This document shows positions 51,795-59,683 of a stretch of 64,000 nucleotides of DNA, piece by piece. A model generated the notes under the pieces. That model saw only the letters and a list, made by a program, of their open reading frames with translations. It made no database searches and was not told the DNA's origin. Source of the stretch: Rhizobium altiplani. GTDB lineage: Bacteria; Pseudomonadota; Alphaproteobacteria; Rhizobiales; Rhizobiaceae. Position numbers and translations under genes: made by a program. Location of the stretch: contig NZ_LNCD01000018.1 of assembly GCF_001542405.1 (NCBI RefSeq), positions 39,600 through 103,599 on the forward strand, in the 5' to 3' direction. Position 1 is the first letter of the stretch; every line of letters starts with the position of its first letter.

Positions 51795-52925
51795 ATGGAG
51801 AGAAGAGAGATAGAGGCGCTACGCGATGCCGTAAGCTGCGCAGCTGTGCTGGAACAGGCCGGATTTGCCATTGATGTCAAGGAAAGCACCCGCCGGGCGG
51901 TAAAGTTTCGACGCAGCAGTGAGATCGTCATCGTCACACATCAAGGGCGCGGATGGTTCGACCCGCTCAGCGAGGCGAAGGGTGATGTCTTCGGGCTCGT
52001 CGAGCACCTGGATCGCGCCAGCTTTCACGAGGCCATCGAAAAGGTCGCGGCTCTGGTGGGGTTCGAAATTTCCGCGCCCGAATGGAAATCTCTAAGCGCT
52101 GCAGACAAATCCGACCTTTCCCTTACCGATCGTTGGCGAGCACGCCGCCGCCCGTGGCCTGGCTCATTGACATGGCGCTACCTGCACGACGAGCGCTGCC
52201 TTCCAACATCCCTGCTCCGCACGGCGATCAAACGCGAACTCCTCCGGGAAGGGCCGCAGGGCAGCCTATGGGCCGCTCATACGAACCATGCGGGCGACAT
52301 CACAGGCTGGGAGGCGCGCGGTCCGCAATATCGTGGCTTTGCCAGCGGGGGAGCGAAGGTTCTGTTCCGCCTCGGCCCTGACGCTGCAATGCGCTTGGCC
52401 GTGACGGAAGCTGCGATCGACGCCATGAGCCTGGCGGCAATCGAGGGGTTACGTGATGGTACACTTTATCTCAGCACCGGCGGCGGCTGGTCTCCGATCA
52501 CGGCCGCAGCCCTTGGCGCGCTGGCTTCACGCCCCACCGTTCAGCTTGTCGCCGCCACCGACGCCAATCCCCAAGGCGATCTGTTTGCCGAGCGATTGCG
52601 CGCGCTTGCCCATGGGGCCGGCTGCGATTGGATGCGGCTCCGCCCACCGCAAGAAGACTGGAACGAGGCCCTGAAGGCTCGCGCGAAGCGAAGGAATGAG
52701 AACAGGAAAAGCGAGGGTGGGAGGAAAGAAGAGGAGGCGTGCCGCATGCGCTCCGGCCGCGTCAACGGAGGCTTTGCCCGTGAGCCGGCCCTGGACCCCG
52801 CCGGCCGCGATGTCGGCGGCATGACCCAGGTGATCGCGGCGGTCGGCGGCAAGCGCGGCGACCACGTAGACGCGCCGCTTCCTTGTGCCGAGCCAAGAAT
52901 ATTCCGTCGGTTTCGTCATCAATGA
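51795..52925 (+). CDS. DUF3991/TOPRIM-domain protein
   Basis: 376 aa from the ATG at 51795, chosen because GGAGGAAGG lies just before it; an in-frame ATG at 51744 would add 17 residues. N-terminal DUF3991-like part (VTHQGRGWFDPLSEAKGDVF, GLVEHL), then a TOPRIM domain with LAVTEAAIDAMSLAAIEGL and LVAATDANPQGDLFAERL (the E and DxD-like metal residues). Related proteins are plasmid primase-like or relaxase-associated proteins of rhizobia. It probably acts on plasmid DNA during transfer or replication. The C-terminal 60 residues (after KRRNENRKS) are low in conservation. Confidence 0.75.
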   Translation: MERREIEALRDAVSCAAVLEQAGFAIDVKESTRRAVKFRRSSEIVIVTHQGRGWFDPLSEAKGDVFGLVEHLDRASFHEAIEKVAALVGFEISAPEWKSLSAADKSDLSLTDRWRARRRPWPGSLTWRYLHDERCLPTSLLRTAIKRELLREGPQGSLWAAHTNHAGDITGWEARGPQYRGFASGGAKVLFRLGPDAAMRLAVTEAAIDAMSLAAIEGLRDGTLYLSTGGGWSPITAAALGALASRPTVQLVAATDANPQGDLFAERLRALAHGAGCDWMRLRPPQEDWNEALKARAKRRNENRKSEGGRKEEEACRMRSGRVNGGFAREPALDPAGRDVGGMTQVIAAVGGKRGDHVDAPLPCAEPRIFRRFRHQ

Positions 52926-52987
52926 GACGAAGCATGCCGCCTAGACGGCCCCTCCAGCTGCGCCGGTTGGCGCGGGAGGGCGGCGTA

Positions 52988-53224
52988 ATGGCCAATTCCG
53001 AACGACAGCTCGGCGAGCTTGCCAGAATGGAAGCGGCACGGCGAAAGACGCAGCACCAGCTCGATCTCATCGACCGGCTAACCGCGCTCATTCCCCTGCT
53101 TGGACGGCGCCTTCCTCGAACGCTACCGCACCAATCTGGCAGTCTGACGGCCGAGCGACAGCCGGAAGTCGATGCGCTTACGCGGAATCTTGCTCGGCAG
53201 GACGCGACAATCGCCGCACTTTGA
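52988..53224 (+). CDS. Small hypothetical plasmid protein
   Basis: 78 aa; GGGAGGG stands 8 bases before the ATG. Helical, charged N-terminus (SERQLGELARMEAARRKTQH, QLDLIDRLTALI), then a Pro/Arg-rich middle which may reflect a small frameshift, and a helical end. No family recognised. Confidence 0.45.
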   Translation: MANSERQLGELARMEAARRKTQHQLDLIDRLTALIPLLGRRLPRTLPHQSGSLTAERQPEVDALTRNLARQDATIAAL

Positions 53225-53277
53225 GCGCGAGCCGAATTGGATGGCCGCGTCGTCGCAACTGCGTGGAGGGCGTTGCC

Positions 53278-53496
53278 ATGAGCACCATCGGCGACCTGGA
53301 GCGGAGAGCCGGCATCGGAGGATCGCCGGCCGAGCGAACCGCGTTCTGGCGGCAATTTCACCATTTCGAAGGCCAAGCCTTTCTGAGCGCCGGCCCGGCT
53401 GAGCTCAGGCGCCTGATTGCGGCCAGGGAAGCGGAGCCGGATGGCGGCCAAATACGCGTGTTGCCGGTTGTCGCCGTGAAGCATTGCCCGCCCTGA
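53278..53496 (+). CDS. Small hypothetical plasmid protein
   Basis: 72 aa: MSTIGDLERRAGIGGSPAER, FWRQFHHFEGQAFLSAGP. Lies 53 bases after the previous small gene on the same strand. No family recognised; start supported only by the local ATG. Confidence 0.4.
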   Translation: MSTIGDLERRAGIGGSPAERTAFWRQFHHFEGQAFLSAGPAELRRLIAAREAEPDGGQIRVLPVVAVKHCPP

Positions 53497-54051
53497 CGGC
53501 GGAGCAGCAAGCGGCGCTTCCGGCCTACGCCGCAGGCATCGTCGACGCTGGAAATCAATCCTCAACAACGCCTGGTTGGGGCGGGCCCGCCTCATGACGG
53601 CAGCGGTCTGCTGCGCGGCCTTCGCAACTCGCACGGTCCGGCTGGCTGCAATCCTATCGCTTGCCTAAGCTGACCAAGCGATAGGCCGAGCGTTCATGTG
53701 CAGCGCGTGGGGAAGCCAGGGTTCCCCGGAAACGCCTGTTCGTTCATTCGAGGACGTCATCTTCCTCCCCACGCCGGATCGCCCTTCGGTTTTGCTGAGG
53801 TCTGAACCGGCGTCCGTGCGCTTCAAGGCCGCTGTCGCGCCGCGGCGCGGCCGGACCCCGCCGTCGTTCTCGGAGCAGGCTCGCGTGCTCCGTCGAGGGC
53901 AGCTTGCCCTCGTCGCAAGCAAACCGGCTCCGCTCGTCCAGGTGGGGCCGGACCCTGAAGCGCCCGTCTTTCCGCCGGTTCGAGGTGACCGCACCGAAGG
54001 GCAAGCCGGCATGGGCCGGAGCCGCTCCGGACGACTTCGAAAGGAAACGAC
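53497..54051. other. No gene recognised
   Basis: About 550 bases, very G+C-rich, with long open frames on both strands that carry no protein motif and overlap the next gene. It probably contains the 5' region of the gene at 54052. Confidence 0.4.
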
Positions 54052-54639
54052 ATGGCCAAGCCTACACCCTCCTCCCGCCAATCCACACGCGTCGTGCAAC
54101 TGCGCAAGGGCGCAACCATCGAAATGGTCCGGCTCACCTGCCCCGACGTCAGCCAGGCACTTAAGATCACCGAGAGTTTCGGAACCGCCGTCATCGACAG
54201 CGACGGCATCCGCGACTTGCACGAGCGGCTGGTCACGGAGACAGCCGATGCGCTCGGCGACGGCCTTGGCGACAAGGCCATGCAGATCCACCTGCAGCGG
54301 ATCGTCGGTGCCTACGTCGGCTCGGCCCACGGCGCCGGCCAGTTCTACAGCCGCGCGGTCACCGAGGGGCGCGATGCCACGGCCAAAGCCGCCAACGATG
54401 CCCGCGACGAGGACCTGGACGGCCCCGTCGGCTTTGACAGCGCCGCTCAGCGCAAGCGCGAATTCGCCGCCGACATGGGCATACAGGTCCATGCGCTCAG
54501 AATGGCGGCCGAAGGCGCCGTCGCCGCCTATGTCCAGGTGATCGGCGAGACCTGGAAACCGTTCGACCGTCCCGTCGAACAGCCCGGCCACGCGCTCTAC
54601 CGCAAGGCTACCGAAACGCAGATCTCCGCCTTCGACTGA
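54052..54639 (+). CDS. Conserved plasmid protein, unknown
   Basis: 195 aa with AAGGAAACGAC before the ATG. Contains TRVVQLRKGATIEMVRLTCP and DAMQIH-like helical parts, EAAEGAVAAYVQVIGETWKP near the C-terminus (seen as AAEGAVAAYVQVIG). I know similar proteins only as conserved hypotheticals of rhizobial plasmids near ardC and DUF736 genes. A clear terminator hairpin follows nine bases after the stop, which supports it as a real transcription unit. Confidence 0.6.
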   Translation: MAKPTPSSRQSTRVVQLRKGATIEMVRLTCPDVSQALKITESFGTAVIDSDGIRDLHERLVTETADALGDGLGDKAMQIHLQRIVGAYVGSAHGAGQFYSRAVTEGRDATAKAANDARDEDLDGPVGFDSAAQRKREFAADMGIQVHALRMAAEGAVAAYVQVIGETWKPFDRPVEQPGHALYRKATETQISAFD

Positions 54640-54647
54640 CCACTTTC

Positions 54648-54668
54648 GGCGGGGGCTTCGGCCCCGCC
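54648..54668 (+). terminator. Rho-independent-like terminator
   Basis: GGCGGGG - gcttcgg loop region - CCCCGCC followed by TTT, directly after the gene ending at 54639. Confidence 0.7.
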
Positions 54669-54941
54669 TTTCCATCAACTCGAGCCGGCCGCTTCCGTGG
54701 CGGGACCGGCCTGTTTCGTGTCGCTGACCCCGCCAGCAAGAAAAAGGAAATGAAGTCGATGGCACGCCCGTCGTGGCCCGTTCCTTCGTAGGGTCTGCAG
54801 GAGCCGCCGACGGACGCAACGCCTTCGCCGTCCTCCACTGCGTTGCGGCCGTTCCGGTGCATCCGCCGGCTAACCTGCTCCTGCTTTCGCCCTTCGTAAC
54901 GGGCCGCGAGGGGCGCGGCCTTGAAACGGGGAAGTTTGAAT

Positions 54942-55865
54942 ATGAGCAACACAGAAAATCAGCGGGTCGATCTCTACAGCCGGATCACCGACAAGATCAT
55001 CGAAGACCTGGCAAAGGGCGTGCGGCCTTGGATGAAACCATGGAATTCAGCGAACGCGGCAGGTCGCATTACCCGGCCGCTGCGTTACAATGGGCAACCC
55101 TATTCTGGCGTCAACGTGCTGCTTTTGTGGTCGGAGGGTGTCGCGCGAGGTTACGCGTCATCCACGTGGATGACGTTCAAGCAGTCCCTCGAATTGGGCG
55201 CCGCGGTCCGCAAAGGCGAGACGGGCACGACCGTCGTCTTCGCCAGCCGTTTCACTAAGTCCGAAACCGACGGGAACGGCGGCGAGGTCGAGCGGGAAAT
55301 CCCCTTCTTAAAGGCATACAGCGTCTTCAACGTCGAACAGATCGAGGGACTCCCCGATCAGTATCATCACCGGCCGGTGTCCGTTCCGGATCCTGTCGAG
55401 CGCATCGGGCACGCGGATCGGTTCTTCCGCAACACCGGTGCTTCAATTCGTCATGGCGGCAACCAGGCCTTCTTTGCGCCAGCCGCCGATGTCGTCCAGA
55501 TGCCACCATTTGAGAGCTTCAAGGATGCGGCAAGCTACTACGCGACCTTGAGTCATGAGGTCACGCATTGGACGGCGCCGGCCCATCGCCTCGGTCGCGA
55601 CCTCAGCCGCTATGCCAAGGACAAATCTGAACGAGCCCGCGAGGAACTGATCGCCGAGCTCGGCAGCTGCTTCCTGTGCGCCGATCTCGGGATTGTTCCC
55701 GAGCTCGAGCCCCGCCCCGATCACGCGTCCTACCTCGATTCCTGGCTCAAGGTCCTGGCCGATGACAGACGGGCGATCTTCCAGGCGGCGGCGCATGCGC
55801 AGCGGGCCGTGACTTTCCTGCATTCGCTGCAGCCGGACGCGGCCGACAAGCGGCTCGCTGCGTAA
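54942..55865 (+). CDS. ArdC-type antirestriction protein with zincin domain
   Basis: 307 aa. N-terminal ssDNA-binding domain of the ArdC family (YSRITDKIIEDLAKGVRPWM, PWNS, YNGQPYSGVNVLLLW) and C-terminal metallopeptidase domain with HEVTH at about residues 205-209, the distal Glu in ELIAELGSCFL, and KLL-type closing helices. ArdC proteins shield incoming single-stranded plasmid DNA from host restriction. Its place near the transfer genes fits early expression after conjugation. The ATG at 54942 is preferred over one seven codons upstream. Confidence 0.88.
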   Translation: MSNTENQRVDLYSRITDKIIEDLAKGVRPWMKPWNSANAAGRITRPLRYNGQPYSGVNVLLLWSEGVARGYASSTWMTFKQSLELGAAVRKGETGTTVVFASRFTKSETDGNGGEVEREIPFLKAYSVFNVEQIEGLPDQYHHRPVSVPDPVERIGHADRFFRNTGASIRHGGNQAFFAPAADVVQMPPFESFKDAASYYATLSHEVTHWTAPAHRLGRDLSRYAKDKSERAREELIAELGSCFLCADLGIVPELEPRPDHASYLDSWLKVLADDRRAIFQAAAHAQRAVTFLHSLQPDAADKRLAA

Positions 55866-55872
55866 CGACTTG

Positions 55873-56049
55873 TCAGCGCCGGTCGTCGGCCTCGCCGGCG
55901 GCCGACAACTCTCGGCCGTCGGTCGCGGTGGGCGTGTCACGATCCGTCGCAAGGTGCAGTTTGCCGCAGATCGAGTTTTCCCGGTCTATCGGCTTGAGCT
56001 TCCGGGACGGCTTGATTTCGACGATAAAGGGCTTTGTCTGCTGATGCAT
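55873..56049 (-). CDS. Small conserved plasmid protein, unknown
   Basis: 58 aa. Strong GGAGG five bases before the ATG at 56049. Sequence begins MHQQTKPFIVEIKPSRKLKP and contains SICGKLHLATD; the FxVEIKPSRKLK start is familiar from short proteins of rhizobial plasmids, sometimes called transcriptional regulators without proof. Convergent with ardC. Confidence 0.6.
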   Translation of the reverse strand: MHQQTKPFIVEIKPSRKLKPIDRENSICGKLHLATDRDTPTATDGRELSAAGEADDRR

Positions 56050-56490
56050 GGATCCTCCAGGCGACGGCTTGCGAGGCGCGACGACAGCGCGGAGCGGGCA
56101 ATGCAACGCCCCCTGCTCGTTGGTTCTGCGAGGTTTCGGTTTCGCACGTGGACAGGACCGCGGAGCGATCGTTGCAGCGTTCGGGAGCAGTCGAGGGACG
56201 AACCGCCATTGCCATATTCCTTCGACCACTGCGCCAGGCCACGACCGTCGCGGGCTCGATGAGGCATGTCTGATCGAAGACCGGCTTTGCCTCGATCGTC
56301 TTACCGCAACGGCCCTCCGAAACTTTATTCCCCTGAGCGCTGCGCGCCCATTCCTCGCGGAACAACAAAATTTCTCGTGGCCGCCCTCCATTTCATTTTG
56401 GCCTTTCAGGTGCGGTCCGATCGTCCCCGATCTTGCGACAGCCATCGAGGCCGCGATGGGCGCGGCCCGAAACAGCAAAGGAATACGACA
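56050..56490. other. Leader region, no gene recognised
   Basis: 440 bases between the minus-strand small gene and the DUF736 gene. Both promoters must lie here. Open frames of moderate length exist on both strands but are out of register with any motif. Confidence 0.4.
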
Positions 56491-56802
56491 ATGGCAACCA
56501 TCGGCACCTTCACCACTTCCGAAACCGGCTTCAACGGCTCGATCCGCACCCTTGCCCTCAACGTCAAGGCCCGCATCGCTCGCATCGACAATCACTCCGA
56601 CAAGGGCCCGCACTTCCGCATCTACGCAGGCAACGTCGAGCTGGGTGCGGCCTGGCAGAAGCGCTCCGCCGAGACGGATCGGGACTATCTCTCGGTCAAG
56701 CTCGATGACCCGAGCTTCCCCGCTCCGATCTACGCGACGCTGACCGAGGTCGAGGGCGAGGACGGCTACCAGTTGATCTGGTCCCGCCCCCACCGCGACT
56801 GA
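56491..56802 (+). CDS. DUF736-family protein
   Basis: 103 aa. Typical DUF736: [77 protein letters not shown]. Very common on plasmids and integrative elements of Alphaproteobacteria, where it is used as a marker of mobile backbones; biochemical role unknown. Terminated by the hairpin at 56815. Confidence 0.9.
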   Translation: MATIGTFTTSETGFNGSIRTLALNVKARIARIDNHSDKGPHFRIYAGNVELGAAWQKRSAETDRDYLSVKLDDPSFPAPIYATLTEVEGEDGYQLIWSRPHRD

Positions 56803-56814
56803 GACCCGGACAGG

Positions 56815-56835
56815 GCCCCGCCGCCAAGGCGGGGC
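56815..56835 (+). terminator. Hairpin after the DUF736 gene
   Basis: GCCCCGCC - gccaa - GGCGGGGC, 8 bp perfect, 12 bases after the stop. There is no T run, so it is a structure-based or rho-assisted end. Confidence 0.55.
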
Positions 56836-57120
56836 TGAACTGAATAGAGACAAGCCGGCGGCGGGCATCGAGCCTGCCGCCGGCTTTCTCGGTGCGATAC
56901 GGAACCGGAATATTGTCTGCTCAGATGGAGCGATTGTGCCGGGCAGAAATGCCGGCGTCAGAGGACGCGCGGTTCCCCCAATTTTGCCTCCGCTTCGAAC
57001 CTCAGCTCCAACAAAATCGGCTCCCCCATGCGCTTGCTCCGCCGGTGGCTGCCGCGCTCCCTGACCCCGTCATCTCCTCCCGCCCAGCGGTCTCGTCTTT
57101 CACGAACTCAAGGAGATGAG

Positions 57121-57531
57121 ATGATGACGATCGGACAGCACATCGAAAAACTTCGCCTCGAATTGAAGAACGCCTGCGATGCCGCCGAGCGCCGCCAGAT
57201 CGGGGGCGAGCTTGAACTTGCCCAGGCTGATCTGGTCGTGACGCTTGCCGAACAGGACGGTGCGATCAATGCCGAGCCGCCCCTTTTGAGGCGGCTCTTT
57301 TGCAGCTGGACGGGGAGCCGGTGCGCCGGATCGGGCTTCCCGGCTGTCAGGGATTTCATCCCTCGACACTCCCGCCGGCAGACGGACACGGTTGCGGTCC
57401 TTGACCCCTCTTTGCAACAGAGTGGCCGATCTCCGTTAGCAACGAAAGAGATCACAATCAATTGCAACTCTCCTTGTCAACGAGCTGTCATCTCTCATCG
57501 GGGATATTGCAGCCCGCGCGTTCGGCTGTAA
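57121..57531 (+). CDS. Small plasmid protein, end probably frameshifted
   Basis: ATG at 57121 (a second at 57124) follows AAGGAGATGAG. The first 50 residues (MMTIGQHIEKLRLELKNACD, RRQIGGELELAQADLVVTLA) form a helical family seen on rhizobial plasmids. The frame as given then runs through a perfect terminator (57274-57301) to 57531. One base fewer in the cccctttt run would give a stop at 57287-57289, inside the terminator loop, and a protein of about 55 aa. The long tail is therefore likely not native. Confidence 0.5.
   Translation: MMTIGQHIEKLRLELKNACDAAERRQIGGELELAQADLVVTLAEQDGAINAEPPLLRRLFCSWTGSRCAGSGFPAVRDFIPRHSRRQTDTVAVLDPSLQQSGRSPLATKEITINCNSPCQRAVISHRGYCSPRVRL
57274..57301 (+). terminator. 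Rho-independent terminator
   Basis: GAGCCGCC - ccttttga - GGCGGCTC then TTTT. It overlaps the end of the small gene starting at 57121. 57302-57598 shows no further gene. Confidence 0.75.
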
Positions 57532-57598
57532 CCTGGCGCCGCCAGAATTTTCCCCGCCGCATTCCGCGGCTCCTCTGGAACAGGTGCCGATAAGGCAT

Positions 57599-57622
57599 AA
57601 TGGCCCGTTTCGGCGGGCCATT
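57599..57622. terminator. Hairpin at the end of the WGR gene
   Basis: AATGGCCCG - tttcgg - CGGGCCATT, 9 bp perfect, one base past the stop of the minus-strand WGR gene. No long T run on either side. Confidence 0.55.
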
Positions 57623-57623
57623 C

Positions 57624-57881
57624 TCATGTTGGCACGGAGGTGCGCGGACGATAGCCGCGTTTTCGTTTCCGTCGAAGCAGATCGAGAAACAGTTCAACTG
57701 CTTCCTCTTCCCGCCCAAAATGGTGGACCATCATCTGACCCTTTGTCCCGATGCGGCCCCACTTCCTGAGCAGGCAGACATCCCCGAACAGGTTGGGCTC
57801 GATCGACATGGCGTAGTAGCGCGCCATGTTTCTGGCGGAGTCAACGCGTTCGACATAGAGATGGTAGGGTTGCGCGATCAT
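57624..57881 (-). CDS. WGR-domain protein
   Basis: 85 aa from the ATG at 57881 (the frame continues to a TTG at 57917 but homology begins here: MIAQPYHLYVERVDSARNMA). The WGR domain fills the protein, with VCLLRKWGRIGTKGQ carrying the WGR triplet, and EEEAVELFLDLLRRKRKRGY. WGR domains bind nucleic acids (as in PARP1) and occur as small stand-alone proteins on rhizobial plasmids. Role there unknown. Confidence 0.85.
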   Translation of the reverse strand: MIAQPYHLYVERVDSARNMARYYAMSIEPNLFGDVCLLRKWGRIGTKGQMMVHHFGREEEAVELFLDLLRRKRKRGYRPRTSVPT

Positions 57882-58219
57882 GAGATCAGAATCGCCGATC
57901 AGCGGAATCGCGTCCAACGAGACTTATGAATCGGTCGGCAGGGATTGATTCATATCGCTGATGGCATGCCATCGGACACGACGGGCTTGCGCGAATTTAC
58001 CTGGATGCCGGTCCGTGCGGCGGGCGACCATCAATAAGGAACTTAAAGGATCTGCGCGGGGTTTCCCTTCAAGACTGGGCTTGGCACAATGAGCGTCTGC
58101 GACTGCCGCCGAATCTCGAACATCCAATGAGAGAGGTCTATTTCCGGGAGCTTCGACTGTTTCAGGCGTGCGCTGGCGCAGGTTTTTCTCTTCGCCCGGA
58201 TTTCACCTCCGAGAAGATT

Positions 58220-58645
58220 ATGGATCTCGAAAACAGCATGAGGATGTCACATGAAAGGCTATCTGCCTATGTCATCGGCGCGTTGTTGGGCGCCATCTTT
58301 GCTATCGCCGTGTCCATTTTTTTCGGCCTCCATAGGATCTTCCATCTTGCGGTTTTGGCGCTGCTGCCGGTCCTGGGTGCTGCGCTGGTCGAGCGCTTCT
58401 ATTATCGCGGGTCACGAACACGCGCTGATGTGACAATCCATCGATATATGTCGGGCCTCGGTCGATCGAACGTGCAAAGCCGAAAGTCTTTGGGCGAGAC
58501 GCCTGCGGCGTACGGCCCTATTCGCGATGCTCACGGTGGCCGAAAACGGTCTCCGCCCATCCAGGTGACGATCCTCTCGCAGCTCCTTACTCGCACCATA
58601 AAAGTCTTGCGCAGTCCTAGCGCCGGGCAAGACCTTCATCGATGA
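58220..58645 (+). CDS. Small membrane protein, hypothetical
   Basis: About 141 aa from the ATG at 58220 (GAGAAG upstream). Two membrane segments: AYVIGALLGAIFAIAVSIFF and LAVLALLPVLGAALV, followed by a basic tail without features. No family recognised. The 3' end overlaps the convergent nuclease gene, and the last 60 residues could be read-through after a lost stop. 57882-58219 has no gene. Confidence 0.45.
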   Translation: MDLENSMRMSHERLSAYVIGALLGAIFAIAVSIFFGLHRIFHLAVLALLPVLGAALVERFYYRGSRTRADVTIHRYMSGLGRSNVQSRKSLGETPAAYGPIRDAHGGRKRSPPIQVTILSQLLTRTIKVLRSPSAGQDLHR

Positions 58646-58898
58646 GGTGGTCGCCGAGCGATCGTCCCTCCCGCGTGACGTTCCGGAGTTTTCGGCCATG
58701 CTCGTTCTCGTCCCGCAAACCTGATGACAGCGAGAACTTGCCCGCGTTCAAAAGCGTGAGCAGGCGTGCCTTCGCCGCCTCGCCCTTGATCCGCTCCCCC
58801 TCGCAGCGAGGAGGGCTGAGTTCCGGCGTGTCGATATCCGCCATGCGGTTTTTTCTCCCCCCAAACCAGAAAGTGTCGCCGTCGACGACGCAGTTCAT
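58617..58898 (-). pseudogene. Thermonuclease (SNase)-like protein, probably 5'-truncated
   Basis: Reads CVVDGDTFWFGGRKNRMADI, DTPELSPPRCEGERIKGEAA, GRKLRNVTREGRSLGDHLID, EGLARR. This is the staphylococcal-nuclease fold with the Asp/Arg active-site region (VDGDTFW, ADIDTPE) and the ERxxGRxL-like segment altered to NEHGRKL. Family members from plasmids have an N-terminal membrane helix; upstream sequence (58899-59190) shows N-terminal-like pieces (MRPRRK; LALAK) only in other frames. It may start at ATG 58898 or be a decayed gene. Confidence 0.6.
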
Positions 58899-59449
58899 TC
58901 GCACGCTCTCGCCGCACAACGAAAAACGGCCTGCGACGTATCCGTTGTCGGTATCTTGGCAAGAGCCAGCACGCCGGAGAGATCACCAGCGCCGCCGGAG
59001 GTAAGCCAACCACCCGCTCCAATGATGATGGCTGAGATGACCCATCAGCGACTTGCGCGGGCCGTTCTGTCCCGTTCGGAATTTTCGCTCCGGCCGATAT
59101 CGATCGTTCCCGCTGCTGTTTTTGCGCCGTGGTCTCATCGGAACCACATTCGATTTCGCCACGTGCCCGTCCTCTGCTGTTTGCATCAATCTACGTCGAG
59201 CCCGGTTTCATCTGTCTTTATGAACAGGTCGGCCTCAGGTGGTGTTTAGGAGTGGGGCGCAGTCGGTCCCGCCTCCCTTCGGCCGATCGGATAGATTTCA
59301 AGCTGGCAAACGAAACGCATCTTGCCGTTTTCTCTTCCGAGGGTTCTGGAAGAGCGACGGAAGGCGGTATTCGGCGTTGCGCTATGGCTCATGTACTGTC
59401 ATTTGTCGCAGCCGAGTGTATGGGCGCGAAAAATATCCAAAGGTTGATC
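58899..59449. other. No complete gene recognised
   Basis: 550 bases between the nuclease and the next plus-strand gene. The left third probably is the lost 5' end of the nuclease gene; the rest is the leader of the gene at 59450. Confidence 0.4.
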
Positions 59450-59677
59450 ATGGACGATACGGTTCAAATTGGAAGCCGCGGCGACTTCGGTCTCTGGGCA
59501 ATCGAAGTCGCCAAACAGATTGTCGGCGAGCAGGGCTTCGAGCTTGCCCAGGCCGCGCGTGACGGCACGGAGGATGATCTCCGTACTGCAGGCAATGCTC
59601 TGGGGCAGGCGATTACCAACGCGCTGCTCGAAGTCTTCGATGGGCTGCTGGACGGGCCGCCCGCCGATGCGACTTGA
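59450..59677 (+). CDS. Small plasmid protein, unknown
   Basis: 75 aa from the ATG at 59450 (AAGG seven bases upstream); the frame is open to 59129 but unsupported before here. Sequence: MDDTVQIGSRGDFGLWAIEV, AKQIVGEQGFELAQAARDGT, ALGQAITNALLEVFDGLLDG, acidic and helical. No family recognised. Stops six bases before the convergent traG stop. Confidence 0.5.
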   Translation: MDDTVQIGSRGDFGLWAIEVAKQIVGEQGFELAQAARDGTEDDLRTAGNALGQAITNALLEVFDGLLDGPPADAT

Positions 59678-59683
59678 CCGATC

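Noticed and set aside
53665..54819. 384-codon minus-strand open frame
   Set aside because: Overlaps the plus-strand gene at 54052-54639, which has a ribosome site and a terminator. The minus frame has no family features.
55873..56868. 331-codon minus-strand open frame
   Set aside because: Only its last 58 codons (from 56049) have a ribosome site and a protein-like sequence; the upstream part overlaps the DUF736 gene in antisense.
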